From Martelella alba (GTDB lineage Bacteria; Pseudomonadota; Gammaproteobacteria; Enterobacterales; Enterobacteriaceae), in assembly GCF_005217455.1 (NCBI RefSeq), contig NZ_SZPQ01000003.1:1-64000 (forward strand): DNA of 64,000 nt, read 5' to 3'. Below, piece after piece: positions 9,020 through 17,511 of the stretch; position 1 is the first letter of the stretch, and every line of letters begins with the position of its first letter. The notes below the pieces were generated by a model. It did no database searches and was not told the DNA's origin. It saw only the letters and a list, made by a program, of their open reading frames with translations. The translations under genes were made by a program, and so were the position numbers.

Positions 9020-9304
9020 TTAGAATCGCTCGACCCGACCAGATGCCATCCCCTGAATGTTACCGCGCCTAAAATGGATTGGGCTTCCTCTCCGGAACAC
9101 ATTCCCAGGCTTATTGCAATTGTCGGCATTTTCAACAACAGAAATAACCCCTTGATAGATATCATCATCGATGGTGGTTATTTTAACACTCAATTTATAA
9201 CGTTCAGGGGGGTCTCCCAACGGAAAGGAAATCAGGGCGACACAGTCATTGATATGAAATTCCCCACACAAAGGCAGTGGCGCTTCTTGAAAATTTTCGG
9301 CCAT
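9020..9304 (-). CDS. Hypothetical protein
   Basis: The 94-residue product matches nothing I know. I prefer this frame over the overlapping plus-strand frame because its ATG is preceded by TGGAGG seven bases away, a near-perfect ribosome-binding site. The first 60 residues look like an ordinary small soluble protein (ECHIND-like acidic and beta-rich stretches). The last 25 are Arg/Gly-rich and could reflect a frameshifted tail. It sits in the accessory stretch beside higBA, so a defence or immunity role is possible but unsupported. Confidence 0.5.
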   Translation of the reverse strand: MAENFQEAPLPLCGEFHINDCVALISFPLGDPPERYKLSVKITTIDDDIYQGVISVVENADNCNKPGNVFRRGSPIHFRRGNIQGMASGRVERF

Positions 9305-9758
9305 GATTTTACCTCCAGTAACATATCATGATAATAATTTATCAGAAGTTTCAGGTGGTTCAGTGTGACGGGACTCGAAATAAATTAAATACGTGGAGTT
9401 AACGCTATCGCTACCTCGCCCGTCGAGCGGTAAGCCGCACGGCATGCCTGGGCAACCGTTGCCGGCATCCATATTGTGGGGCTCCACCTGTCTGCTCCTG
9501 CAAGGCGTCGGCTTGACTGTGTGCTGTCCAGCCCATGAATGCCTGAAAATACCTTTTCAGATTATCAATGTGTTCGATGATGTACCCGCGCCCCATGGCA
9601 TGAATACGTATAGACCTCAAAATTTATGTTAACCCAACTATGATGAAGGCTATTTTGCAAAATAATAGTGCCACATGATCTGGTGGGGAAACTAACTTGT
9701 GAGTTATCCTCTAGACTTGAAGATTCCATTACCCAAAATTGAGGAATATATATTATTT
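9305..9758. other. Accessory intergenic region, no supported gene
   Basis: Overlapping short frames occur on both strands (79 codons plus, 69 and 76 codons minus). None has a good ribosome-binding site or a recognisable protein pattern. This may be decayed coding sequence. Confidence 0.4.
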
Positions 9759-9885
9759 TATACTCTAAATAATTCAAGTTGCATCGCGGCGGCAAGGGAG
9801 TCAGTCCCCAGGAGCATAGATCACGATGTGACTGGGGCGAGCAAGCGCAGCCAACAAAGAGGCAGCTTGAAGTATGGCGAGTATA
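9759..9885. repeat. ERIC element, full length (127 bp)
   Basis: This has TATACTC and GAGTATA ends and the core GTCCCCAGGAGC...TGTGACTGGGGCGAGC. It is in the opposite orientation to the copy at 281-407 and is exactly 127 bp. It lies in the gap between the accessory stretch and the candidate small RNA. Confidence 0.92.
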
Positions 9886-10068
9886 ACAGGAAACAGTCTG
9901 AAAACCTTTGCGAAACGGCCTAACACGCTTTTTCGTTTAATGAATATGCAAATTTTTACCCATCACAGCGCGTGATCCGGTTTTAGTCGAAAAATCCCAG
10001 GGGATGAATTAAAAGTCACCTTCATGGCAGGCGTGCTTATGTCCTGATTGAGGTTGCTGATGAAGACG

Positions 10069-10177
10069 AAAAAAAAGCCAGCATAAAGCTGGCAAGTCAA
10101 TGCATAGGAATCGCAAGCCACTGCAAAGAAAATACGAGCTTACTACTCGCACAAATACGGTGAGGCTCTAGAGAGCC
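10069..10177 (-). ncRNA. Candidate small RNA with own promoter and terminator
   Basis: On the minus strand a sigma-70 promoter (-35 TTTACA at 10207-10212, 17-bp spacer, -10 TATGGT at 10184-10189) would start a transcript near 10177. It would end about 109 nt later at a strong terminator (GCCAGC-TTTAT-GCTGGC plus eight T, 10069-10093). Inside are two small hairpins (GGCTCT-CT-AGAGCC and CGAG...CTCG) and an unstructured stretch before the terminator, as in Hfq-binding RNAs. There is no open frame. It is not a small RNA I recognise: the sequence is unlike RyhB despite a similar terminator. Expression is unproven. Confidence 0.5.
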
Positions 10178-10212
10178 GAGTACACCATAGCGAAGCGGCG
10201 ATTGCATGTAAA

Positions 10213-10700
10213 GCAATCAACGGACATCTATCCATAGAGATGGCCTATTGGCGGCCTGGTTTGTTTTGCCCGCCGATTTTACTTGAATATCAGAACGTCG
10301 TGGACATGAACTATTACTGTCTGACAGGGATATTCTGGCGCATGACACTGGCTGGCCCGAAACAGCGCCCAACACCTGTCATGCTTAGCCTGAAGCGCGA
10401 GCCGGCAAAAAAGCGAAAAAAAGATCGCCAATAGCACAAAACCCGGTCCCTCATATTTCTTTTTCGTTGCGACTTCGACACTGTCCGCTCCCGAGCTGGA
10501 CAGCCCCAGGCTACCTGAAATCGCTTTATCAAATTCGACCCGACCGGAAAAAACGTAAGCTGAAAGGCACGTTTATTGGATAATTTTTATCTATAAAACA
10601 GAGTATTATAAATCTTGAGTCATAAAACTTATCTGTACGCCCGCGTGTGGATGGCATGGTATTCATGCAAAGCGTGGGTGACCGCGGATTGTCTTTGAGA
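10213..10700. other. Intergenic region, no supported gene
   Basis: Short frames at 10240-10434 (plus) and 10314-10532 (minus) lack ribosome-binding sites and protein-like composition. The part after 10560 is AT-rich and leads into the regulated promoter of the LevR-type gene. Confidence 0.4.
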
Positions 10701-10716
10701 TGTGACAAAGATCATA
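10701..10716. promoter_or_regulatory. CRP-binding site candidate
   Basis: TGTGA-CAAAGA-TCATA matches the CRP consensus TGTGA-N6-TCACA at nine of ten key positions. It lies about 130 bp before the LevR-type regulator gene, suggesting catabolite control of the regulator. Confidence 0.6.
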
Positions 10717-10720
10717 AACC

Positions 10721-10740
10721 ATTTGAAACAAGGTTTCATT
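10721..10740. promoter_or_regulatory. KdgR-like operator candidate
   Basis: The inverted repeat TGAAAC-AAG-GTTTCA, extended by ATT and TT, matches the KdgR operator pattern known from pectin-catabolism genes (TGAAAC, 3-bp spacer, GTTTCA). It is eight bases from the CRP candidate. If real, the locus would belong to the KdgR (2-keto-3-deoxygluconate-responsive) regulon. Confidence 0.6.
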
Positions 10741-10753
10741 TATAAGAAAACCG

Positions 10754-10799
10754 CGACACAGTAGCAAGTGTCGAATGAATAATCTTAGTGTCTAGTGTC
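10754..10799. promoter_or_regulatory. GTGTC/GACAC cluster before the regulator gene
   Basis: CGACAC-N8-GTGTCG at 10754-10773 and two further GTGTC copies at 10788-10799 lie within 46 bases, just upstream of the LevR-type gene. The same motif recurs upstream of the sigma-54 promoters of this locus, so this could be an autoregulatory site. Confidence 0.45.
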
Positions 10800-10843
10800 G
10801 AAAAAATTTTTGCCATCTTCGATACTGTTTATGGATCGTCATC

Positions 10844-13450
10844 ATGACCACATCAGCAAAAGAAAAACTATTTCAGGATATCCTGCGGCATTACGCCGGT
10901 AAACAAGGCGGATTCACCGCGCAGGATTGTGCGGATTTTGTTGCGGTTAACCGTAGCGTGATAAGCCATTATCTCAATCGCCTGTGTGAAGACGGAAAGC
11001 TCGCCAAGGAGAATACCCGTCCGGTGCGTTTTTATGTCCGCACTCCCAGTGCGCCGGTTGTCAACACTCATGTTAATAAAAAAACGGCGGACGTCTTTTC
11101 CCGCCTGATTGGCGCCGAGGGTAGCCTGGCGCAGGCCGTGTCATTGTGCCGTTCAGCGGTGGATTATCCCACCGAAGGATTGCCCGTGTTACTGGCGGGA
11201 GAAAGTGGCGTCGGTAAAAGCCATCTTGCCAATCTGCTATACCACTATGCTCTTGAACGCGGTGTTATCGCGGCGGATAAACCGTTTATCGAATTGAATT
11301 GCGCCGATTACGCCAATAATCCCGAGTTGTTGTCCGGTACGCTATTTGGCTATATCAAAGGGGCCTTTACCGGCGCCGACCGCGAAAAACGCGGCGCGTT
11401 CGACGATGCGGATGGCGGATTCCTGTTTCTTGATGAAGTACATAGGCTATCGGCGGAGAACCAGGAAAAACTGTTCCTGTTTATGGATAAAGGCTATTTC
11501 TATCGTTTGGGGGATAACCGTACCCGCCATCCCGCCGTTATCCGATTTATCTTCGCCACCACCGAAAATATTGATACTACATTGTTGAATACCTTTCGCC
11601 GTCGGATCCCGGTACGTGTCACATTGCCTAATTTTATTTCCCGGCCTCTGACGGAGCGGGTGGCTCAGGTAGAACATTTTCTGCGTAGCGAAGCGCGCAA
11701 TCTGGCGCGGGATATCCGCTTGGACGCGGAGTTGCTGCACCAACTGGTGATGTCGCCGGTCAGGGGCAACATCGGCGAACTTAAAAACCAGATCAAAGTG
11801 ATGTGCGCCAGCGCCTGGAGCAAAAGCGACAATCCCCGTGACTTGACGCTGTCTTCATCATATCGCCATTCGGACGATGAAAAGGCCATGCTGATTTCGC
11901 ACGCCGATGGCCCATCGGCTATGGATGTGGCGGACTTGTTGCCGAAAGCCATGCGCGACGATGTTATTTTTCGGGAGTTTTGTCATAGCGGTAACGTACT
12001 TTTGCTCAATCGCAAACTGGAACAACTGCTGACGTCGGTTTATGGGATCCTGGATGCGCAATCCCTTTACAGCGGCTATCTTTGGCGCAATACCCTGTGT
12101 GCCGTTGACGAACTGGAGAGTCTGACCGGATTGGTCTTTGACCAGGACCAACGTAAAGGGATTTGGCTTTGTCTTAATTACGCGTTGTATTGCCATGAGG
12201 AAAAAGCGCAATCCGCGGAATTCGGCGCGATTACCGATTATGTTTCCGGTAAAGCGCGCCTGCTGGCCGGCGAATGCCTGGCCCTATTGCGACAATATGC
12301 AGCCGATGCGCCGTTGTCGCTGCTTTTCCCACTGCTGTGCAGCGCATTCAACGCCCTGGCCGGAGACGATGATTTGATCCAGGCGGTGATTGTTTCCCAT
12401 GGCCGTTCGACGGCCTCAAGCTTGGCCAGTATCGCCAATCAGCTGACGGGGGGCTATATATTCAAGGCGTTCGATATGCCCAATGCCACCTCTACACGCG
12501 ATATGATCGATATGCTTATTGAACATCTCGATATCATTAAGCAAAGCGCCGGGCTTATCATCTTGGTCGATATGGGTTCGCTTAAGGAAATTTATGAGGA
12601 GATAAAGCTCCATGTCCATGGGGAGCTGTTGGTCATTAATAATGTCAGTACCGCCATGGCGCTGGATATAGCGTCGAAAATACAGCAACGTCTGTCGATG
12701 GAGGAGATAATTGCAAGCGCCAAGGGCGCTTATGAAGTAGAAACACGATACTATGCCGGCATATTGCCGGGTAACAAGATTATCATTTCTTGTATCTCCG
12801 GCGAGGGCATTTCCCGCAAGCTTAAAGATATCGTCCAGCGTTATCTGGCGCGGGATGAAATCGATATCGTTACCATGGAATATGACGACGTGAAATGGAA
12901 AGTCACCCATGCGGATCCGGCACTTAATGGAACACGGCTTATCATTACCACCACCGACATTGAGGGGGTTTATATTCCGTTATTGAATGTGGAGCAATTA
13001 ATCAAAGAAAAAACCGCGGTACTGCGCCGGGATTATTTCGCTGATTTGCTCATCGAAGGTGGTCTGGAGCCAATGATCGAAGAAGTAGTGAAACTCTTTA
13101 CCATTGAGGGGGTCGCCGGTAGGCTGAATTTCCTCAACCCGGTGGTAATTATCGATGAGGTCGAGTCGGTTATCAAGCAATATGAATCTTTCTATAAAAT
13201 ACATTTTGAAAGCTACCTGCGTATTAATTTGTTCGCCCATATCGCGCTAATGATTGAGCGCGTTATGGTTAACGCGGGTATGCGAAATCGCGATGAGGTG
13301 GTATTAACGCAGGAGCAGCGTGCCTTTGTCGATACGCACGACACCTTTTTCCAGGCCCTCAATCGCAAATACCGCATCACATTACCCCTCACCGAAGTGT
13401 TGATGATCTACGAGATTCTGGAGCCTTGGATCGTCGCGCCGGCAAATTGA
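10844..13450 (+). CDS. LevR-type sigma-54 PTS regulator
   Basis: This 868-residue activator is built like LevR/DgaR. Order: winged HTH (about 1-65), AAA+ sigma-54 interaction domain (about 85-330) with Walker A GESGVGKS (119-126), the GAFTGA loop (173-178) and Walker B GGFLFLDE (191-198), a first PRD (about 370-490), an EIIA-Man-like domain with His519 in VIVSHGRST, an EIIB-like stretch, and a C-terminal PRD (about 740-860, [12 protein letters not shown]). The AAA+ motifs are intact, so it should activate sigma-54 promoters, with activity set by phosphorylation through HPr and the neighbouring EIIB. The DNA-binding domain is N-terminal. The PTS operon follows on the same strand. I am sure of the family, not of the sugar. 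Confidence 0.93.
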   Translation: MTTSAKEKLFQDILRHYAGKQGGFTAQDCADFVAVNRSVISHYLNRLCEDGKLAKENTRPVRFYVRTPSAPVVNTHVNKKTADVFSRLIGAEGSLAQAVSLCRSAVDYPTEGLPVLLAGESGVGKSHLANLLYHYALERGVIAADKPFIELNCADYANNPELLSGTLFGYIKGAFTGADREKRGAFDDADGGFLFLDEVHRLSAENQEKLFLFMDKGYFYRLGDNRTRHPAVIRFIFATTENIDTTLLNTFRRRIPVRVTLPNFISRPLTERVAQVEHFLRSEARNLARDIRLDAELLHQLVMSPVRGNIGELKNQIKVMCASAWSKSDNPRDLTLSSSYRHSDDEKAMLISHADGPSAMDVADLLPKAMRDDVIFREFCHSGNVLLLNRKLEQLLTSVYGILDAQSLYSGYLWRNTLCAVDELESLTGLVFDQDQRKGIWLCLNYALYCHEEKAQSAEFGAITDYVSGKARLLAGECLALLRQYAADAPLSLLFPLLCSAFNALAGDDDLIQAVIVSHGRSTASSLASIANQLTGGYIFKAFDMPNATSTRDMIDMLIEHLDIIKQSAGLIILVDMGSLKEIYEEIKLHVHGELLVINNVSTAMALDIASKIQQRLSMEEIIASAKGAYEVETRYYAGILPGNKIIISCISGEGISRKLKDIVQRYLARDEIDIVTMEYDDVKWKVTHADPALNGTRLIITTTDIEGVYIPLLNVEQLIKEKTAVLRRDYFADLLIEGGLEPMIEEVVKLFTIEGVAGRLNFLNPVVIIDEVESVIKQYESFYKIHFESYLRINLFAHIALMIERVMVNAGMRNRDEVVLTQEQRAFVDTHDTFFQALNRKYRITLPLTEVLMIYEILEPWIVAPAN

Positions 13451-13462
13451 CCACTTTCCCAA

Positions 13463-13483
13463 GGCGGCCTGAAGCAGGCCGCC
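13463..13483 (+). terminator. Hairpin after the regulator gene
   Basis: GGCGGCCTG-AAG-CAGGCCGCC is a perfect 9-bp stem 13 bases after the stop codon. A T-rich tract follows only about 17 bases later, so termination may be partial. It separates the regulator transcript from the sigma-54-driven operon. Confidence 0.55.
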
Positions 13484-13487
13484 GCCG

Positions 13488-13536
13488 TTTAGACGCTAGG
13501 TTTTTTCTTTGTTTCAACACAGCGGGAAGCGTCGAA
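13488..13536. promoter_or_regulatory. Putative activator site, PTS operon
   Basis: TTAGACGCT at about 13489 and its inverted partner AGCGTCGAA at 13528 lie roughly 70-115 bases before the expected start of the sigma-54 promoter. Related GACAC/GTGTC pairs lie upstream of the other two sigma-54 promoters of this locus. This is a candidate upstream activating sequence for the LevR-type protein. Confidence 0.35.
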
Positions 13537-13545
13537 TTTATTTTA

Positions 13546-13558
13546 TAACTTATTGTTT
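13546..13558. promoter_or_regulatory. IHF-like site, PTS operon
   Basis: TAACTTATTGTTT, read on the other strand as AAACAATAAGTTA, fits the IHF consensus WATCAANNNNTTR with one mismatch. It lies between the putative activator site and the sigma-54 promoter, where IHF bends DNA for such activators. The same 13 bases occur before the GH43 gene. Confidence 0.4.
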
Positions 13559-13577
13559 TATATGAATAAAATTAATA

Positions 13578-13593
13578 TGGCACAGCTATTGCA
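13578..13593 (+). promoter_or_regulatory. Sigma-54 promoter of the PTS operon
   Basis: TGGCACAGCTATTGCA is a full match to the -24/-12 pattern, with GG at 13579-13580, exactly ten bases, then GC at 13591-13592. Transcription should begin near 13604, 32 bases before the EIIA gene. Confidence 0.85.
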
Positions 13594-13635
13594 AAATAAG
13601 CGAGCAGGTTATTTACATCATTCAAGGAAAGGGGA

Positions 13636-14115
13636 ATGCGAGAAGTCTTTATCGCGAGCCACGGTCAGTATGCCGCAGGCATTGTTTCGGGGCTCGATTT
13701 ACTGATCGGTAACGATCACGGGGTTACCCCCATTTGCGTCTATTGCGGCGGTATCGGTTCAACAGCCGAGCTGGCGCAACATTTTCATGGATTGGCCCTG
13801 GCGGCGGCGGGCCGAGGCAACGAACTGGTGATGTTTACCGATATGCAAGGCGGTAGCGTCAATAATACGGCGATTCAGGTCATGGTGGAATACCCCCATA
13901 TGCATGTGGTGAGCGGAGCGAATCTGATCATGCTGATGGAATTTTGTTTGTCGGAACAGCGTGAGACCGGGGCGCGCATCCTTGATGCCATACCCATGGC
14001 GACCCAGGCTATGCAATACATGAATCAGGTGCCGGAAATCGCCGCCGCGCGTCGCAACCTGTTCGACCCCATGCGGGGTGATGACGACTTTTTTGCCGGG
14101 GAGGAGACGCGATGA
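13636..14115 (+). CDS. PTS EIIA component, mannose/GAG class
   Basis: The 159-residue cytoplasmic protein has the EIIA-Man fold signature: MREVFIASHGQYAAG with His9 as the phosphorylation site, and the TDMQGGSVNNTA segment. It takes phosphate from HPr and passes it to EIIB. AAGGAAAGGGG supplies the ribosome-binding site. Its stop overlaps the next gene's start in ATGA, so translation of EIIA and the GH88 enzyme is coupled. Confidence 0.93.
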   Translation: MREVFIASHGQYAAGIVSGLDLLIGNDHGVTPICVYCGGIGSTAELAQHFHGLALAAAGRGNELVMFTDMQGGSVNNTAIQVMVEYPHMHVVSGANLIMLMEFCLSEQRETGARILDAIPMATQAMQYMNQVPEIAAARRNLFDPMRGDDDFFAGEETR

Positions 14116-15284
14116 CCATGCTTGAGACGCTGGATCCAAGATATGGCGGGTCTCAGCCGCCATTGACGCCGGAATGGCTGCGTTCGGCGTTAGACGAGGT
14201 TATCACGAACCTCGAGAGGATGTTGCCGCGTTTTTGCGATGCTTTTCCATCGGCCAGCGCCGAGGCGGGATATTATGCCAAGGCGATGAAGCCGGACTGG
14301 ACCGAGGGTTTCTGGACCGGGATGTTGTGGCTGGCGTGGGAAGTCACCGGCGACGAGAAGTTCCGTCTTGTTGCGCAGCGGCGACTGGACGATTTCGCCA
14401 AACGCCTTGAAGAGCACATTAACGTCGATACCCATGATCTGGGTTTTTTATATCAACTTTCCTGCGTTAACGCCTGGAAACTCACTGGAAATATCCGTGC
14501 CCGCGAACTGGCGTTGCGCGCGGCGGAATTATTGTACCGTCGCTTTAATCCCGTCGCGGGGGTTATCCAGGCATGGGGGGATTTAAGTGATCCGGCGCGG
14601 CAGGGACGGATGATTATCGACTGCAATCTCAATTTGCCATTGTTGTTCTGGGGCGCGGATCAGACCGGCAACCGGACATGGCGGGAAGCGGCACGGCAGC
14701 ATCTGGCGCAAGCCGCGCGCTATCTGGTACGGGCCGACGCCTCCACTTTTCATACTTATTATATTGACGTCGGCAGCGGGCGCCCGCTACGCGGCGATAC
14801 CCATCAGGGGTTCAGCGATGACTCGTGCTGGTCTCGCGGGCAGGCCTGGGGAATCTACGGCTTTGCACTGGGTTTTAATCATACGGGCGACGCGGCATTG
14901 CCGGCATTGGCACGTAAACTGGCCCATTATTTCCTTAATCGCCTACCGGACGATTTTGTCTGCTACTGGGATTTGATTTTCAAGGAGGAGGATCATGCGT
15001 TGCGCGACACCTCCGCTACCGCCATCGCCGTATGCGGCCTGGCCGAGCTCTTAAAACAATTGCCGCTCAGCGATGAACTTCGCCCGGCCTACCTGAATGC
15101 GGTCGGTCTGATGATGCGCAACTTACGGCAGCGTTATTTCGCCCATGGCCAGGATGGACTCCTGCGCGAGGGTCTTTATAACTTTGGCCGCGACATGGGC
15201 ATCAATGTGCCGAATCTTTGGGGCGACTACTTTTATTTCGAAGCGCTGGTGCGCTTATCGCGAATCTGGGCACCCTACTGGTAA
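14112..15284 (+). CDS. ugl: GH88 unsaturated glucuronyl hydrolase
   Basis: This 390-residue cytoplasmic enzyme should hydrate the 4,5-double bond of an unsaturated uronic acid and so release it from a disaccharide. The two catalytic aspartates of family GH88 are visible: D109 in VDTHDLGFLY and D170 in RMIIDCNLNLPLL. They are 61 residues apart, the same spacing as D88 and D149 of the Bacillus sp. GL1 enzyme. The SDDSCWSRGQAWGIYG segment is also typical. Being embedded between EIIA and EIIB genes implies its substrate is the sugar imported by this PTS, as in streptococci. No signal peptide is present. Glucuronyl versus galacturonyl preference cannot be read from sequence. Confidence 0.92.
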   Translation: MTMLETLDPRYGGSQPPLTPEWLRSALDEVITNLERMLPRFCDAFPSASAEAGYYAKAMKPDWTEGFWTGMLWLAWEVTGDEKFRLVAQRRLDDFAKRLEEHINVDTHDLGFLYQLSCVNAWKLTGNIRARELALRAAELLYRRFNPVAGVIQAWGDLSDPARQGRMIIDCNLNLPLLFWGADQTGNRTWREAARQHLAQAARYLVRADASTFHTYYIDVGSGRPLRGDTHQGFSDDSCWSRGQAWGIYGFALGFNHTGDAALPALARKLAHYFLNRLPDDFVCYWDLIFKEEDHALRDTSATAIAVCGLAELLKQLPLSDELRPAYLNAVGLMMRNLRQRYFAHGQDGLLREGLYNFGRDMGINVPNLWGDYFYFEALVRLSRIWAPYW

Positions 15285-15305
15285 AAAAACATAACAGGAG
15301 AAAAC

Positions 15306-15800
15306 ATGATTTCGTTAGTTCGAATTGACGACCGTTTAATCCATGGTCAGGTTGCCGTGGTATGGACCAAGCACTTAGGCGTTAATCGCATTCTGGTGGC
15401 CAATGATCAGATTGTCGCCAATGAAGTACAGAAAATGTCGCTGCGCATGGCCGCGCCGGATACCGCAAAATGCGCCATCATGACAGTGGATGCCGCCGCG
15501 CAGACTCTTAACGATCCGCGCTCGGCAGACATGAAAATTCTGGTTATCGTCAATGCGGTGGCTGATGCGCGCCGGCTCATTGAACAAGTACCGGCCATCG
15601 ATCGGCTGAATGTCGCCAATTTCGGGCGTATTACCGATAATCTGGCCGCGAAGGTGCGGATCAGCGACACGGTTTATGTCACGCCGGAAGATGTGGCGGA
15701 TTTTCATGTCGTCGCGCAACGCGGCGTGCGGGTGGAGTATCAGGTACTGCCTTCCCATCCGGTGAAAAATCTCATCGACATGTTAGACAACGCCAAATAA
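15306..15800 (+). CDS. PTS EIIB component, mannose/GAG class
   Basis: The 164-residue EIIB has the class signature at its start, VRIDDRLIHGQVAVVW, with His13 as the phosphorylation site, and ends with the family-typical LPSHPVKNLIDML. It transfers phosphate from EIIA to the incoming sugar at EIIC/EIID and probably also signals to the regulator's PRDs. ACAGGAGAA precedes the ATG. It lies 21 bases after the GH88 gene. Confidence 0.95.
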   Translation: MISLVRIDDRLIHGQVAVVWTKHLGVNRILVANDQIVANEVQKMSLRMAAPDTAKCAIMTVDAAAQTLNDPRSADMKILVIVNAVADARRLIEQVPAIDRLNVANFGRITDNLAAKVRISDTVYVTPEDVADFHVVAQRGVRVEYQVLPSHPVKNLIDMLDNAK

Positions 15801-15811
15801 GTGAGGCCAGC

Positions 15812-16615
15812 ATGTTAACTTCCGCTTTACTCGTCGCGTTGGTGATGTATATCGCCAAGTTCTGCGATCATGCTCTCGGACAGCCGCTCATTGAACGGCC
15901 ACTGGTCTGTGGCGCTATGGTGGGATTGGTGCTGGGGGATTTCCAGCAGGGGATCATTATCGGCGCCAGTCTGGAGCTTATTTTTCTCGGCACTATCACT
16001 ATCGGCGGTTCTGTGCCGGCCGACCTCGCGGTAGGTTCGGTATTGGCCACGGCGTTCACCCTGCTGACCAAAGCCGAGCCGGCGGTGGCCGTGGCGCTGG
16101 CGCTGCCCATCAGCCTATTGGCGGTATTTGTCTATCAAGTACTTAAACTGGTGTATACCGCATTGGTGGAGAAATACGACGCCTTGCTGGAAGAAGGACG
16201 TGATCGCGCGGCGTTGGGACTGGTCACCGGTATGATTTTATTTTACGGCATCCCCTTTGCGGTTATCGCGTTCTTCGGCGTGCTGTTCGGTACCGATGTC
16301 ATACGTAGTCTGGTGGACAGTATTCCTCATACCGTCATGCGCGGCATGACCGTGGTGGGGGGGATATTGCCGGCGCTGGGTTTTGCTATCCTGCTCAAGG
16401 CGTTATGGAATCGGGCTATCGCCGCATTCTTCTTTATCGGCTTCGCGTTGTCCGCTTATTTGCATCTGCCTATTATGGGCATCGCCATAATCGCGGCCTC
16501 CGTCGCGGTGTACTTATGTTTTAGCGAATTCAATCAACTTAAATTCTATAAACGAAACGCCAGCGTCGCGGACAGCGTATCGATTGACGATAAGGATGGA
16601 TTTTTCAATGACTGA
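15812..16615 (+). CDS. PTS EIIC component, mannose/GAG class
   Basis: A 267-residue integral membrane subunit with about eight hydrophobic segments. It includes the class motif GxxxGLVLGDFQQGIIIGASLELIFLG near residues 30-55 and GSVPADLAVGSVLATAF just after it. With EIID it forms the sugar channel in the inner membrane. It begins 11 bases after EIIB and overlaps EIID by eight bases. Confidence 0.95.
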   Translation: MLTSALLVALVMYIAKFCDHALGQPLIERPLVCGAMVGLVLGDFQQGIIIGASLELIFLGTITIGGSVPADLAVGSVLATAFTLLTKAEPAVAVALALPISLLAVFVYQVLKLVYTALVEKYDALLEEGRDRAALGLVTGMILFYGIPFAVIAFFGVLFGTDVIRSLVDSIPHTVMRGMTVVGGILPALGFAILLKALWNRAIAAFFFIGFALSAYLHLPIMGIAIIAASVAVYLCFSEFNQLKFYKRNASVADSVSIDDKDGFFND

Positions 16616-17444
16616 TATGCAAATGAAAGGCGTCGCCTATAGCGATGGAAAAAATGAAAAGAAAATGTTCCGCCAATTGTTCTTTCGTCAATTTCCCTTG
16701 CTGGGTTCCATGAATTTTACCCGAATGGAAGGATTGAGCTACGGATGGACGCTTGCGCCCATGTTGCGCCGGATTTACCCGGAACCGCACCGTTACCTGG
16801 AGGCGTTAAAGCGCAACAGCCAATTCTTCAATACCAATCAGCATCTGGCGCCTTTTATTCTGGGGCTGACGCTGTCGATGGAAAAAGAGAACGCCGCCAA
16901 TCCGGATTTTGACACCTCAAGTATCTCGGGTATCAAAGTGGCGCTAATGGGGCCGTTCGCCGGCGTGGGCGATTCGTTTTTCTACGGTGTATTGCGGATC
17001 ATCGCCACCGGCATCGCCATTGGCCTGGCGTCGCAAGGCAATCCGCTCGGACCGTTGCTGTACTTGCTGGTCTACAATATCCCCAGCTATTTGATCCGTT
17101 ATTACGGCGGTGTCATGGGGTACCGTCTCGGTTCGAAATATATCGCCGAGGCGACGCAATCGGGATTATTGGGCTGCATCACAAAAGCGTCATCCATTAT
17201 GGGCCTGATGATGGTGGGGGCAATGAGTGCCACCATGGTGAGCTTTACCACTACGTTCAAGACCACCATCGCCGGACAGCCGTTTGTCTTGCAAGACATT
17301 CTGGATAAGATTTGCGTTGGTCTCGTGCCATTATTACTGGTGCTGGGCAGTCTGCATTTGCTGAATAAAAAAATCAGCCCCAACAAAGTGCTTATTTTAT
17401 TGATTGTTTTGGGCTTTGCCTCCGCATGGGCCGGTCTGGTCTAG
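16608..17444 (+). CDS. PTS EIID component, mannose/GAG class
   Basis: The 278-residue subunit has the EIID signatures FFRQFPLLGSMNFTRMEGLSYGW at the N-terminus, NTNQHLAPFILGLTLSMEKE and GIKVALMGPFAGVGDSFF, with C-terminal membrane spans. I chose the ATG at 16608 because AAGGATGG lies eight bases upstream; an alternative ATG 24 bases earlier lies deep inside EIIC. It completes the permease. Confidence 0.94.
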   Translation: MTDMQMKGVAYSDGKNEKKMFRQLFFRQFPLLGSMNFTRMEGLSYGWTLAPMLRRIYPEPHRYLEALKRNSQFFNTNQHLAPFILGLTLSMEKENAANPDFDTSSISGIKVALMGPFAGVGDSFFYGVLRIIATGIAIGLASQGNPLGPLLYLLVYNIPSYLIRYYGGVMGYRLGSKYIAEATQSGLLGCITKASSIMGLMMVGAMSATMVSFTTTFKTTIAGQPFVLQDILDKICVGLVPLLLVLGSLHLLNKKISPNKVLILLIVLGFASAWAGLV

Positions 17445-17465
17445 GCCGTTCCCCATTTTGTCCGC

Positions 17466-17492
17466 GGCCCCTTCGCCATACGGAAAGGGGCC
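17466..17492 (+). promoter_or_regulatory. Intercistronic hairpin after EIID
   Basis: GGCCCCTT and AAGGGGCC form a perfect 8-bp stem with an 11-nt loop and no T tract. Such hairpins between cistrons usually protect the upstream mRNA or reduce expression of downstream genes. It separates the PTS genes from the dehydrogenase. Confidence 0.6.
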
Positions 17493-17511
17493 GCCCCGAA
17501 GGATGACCGTT

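Noticed and set aside
10069-10177. Identification of the candidate small RNA as RyhB
   Set aside because: Only the terminator stem resembles RyhB; the conserved RyhB core and a Fur box are absent.
10240-10434. A 64-codon plus-strand frame overlapping the small-RNA promoter region
   Set aside because: No ribosome-binding site, and composition unlike the confirmed proteins here.
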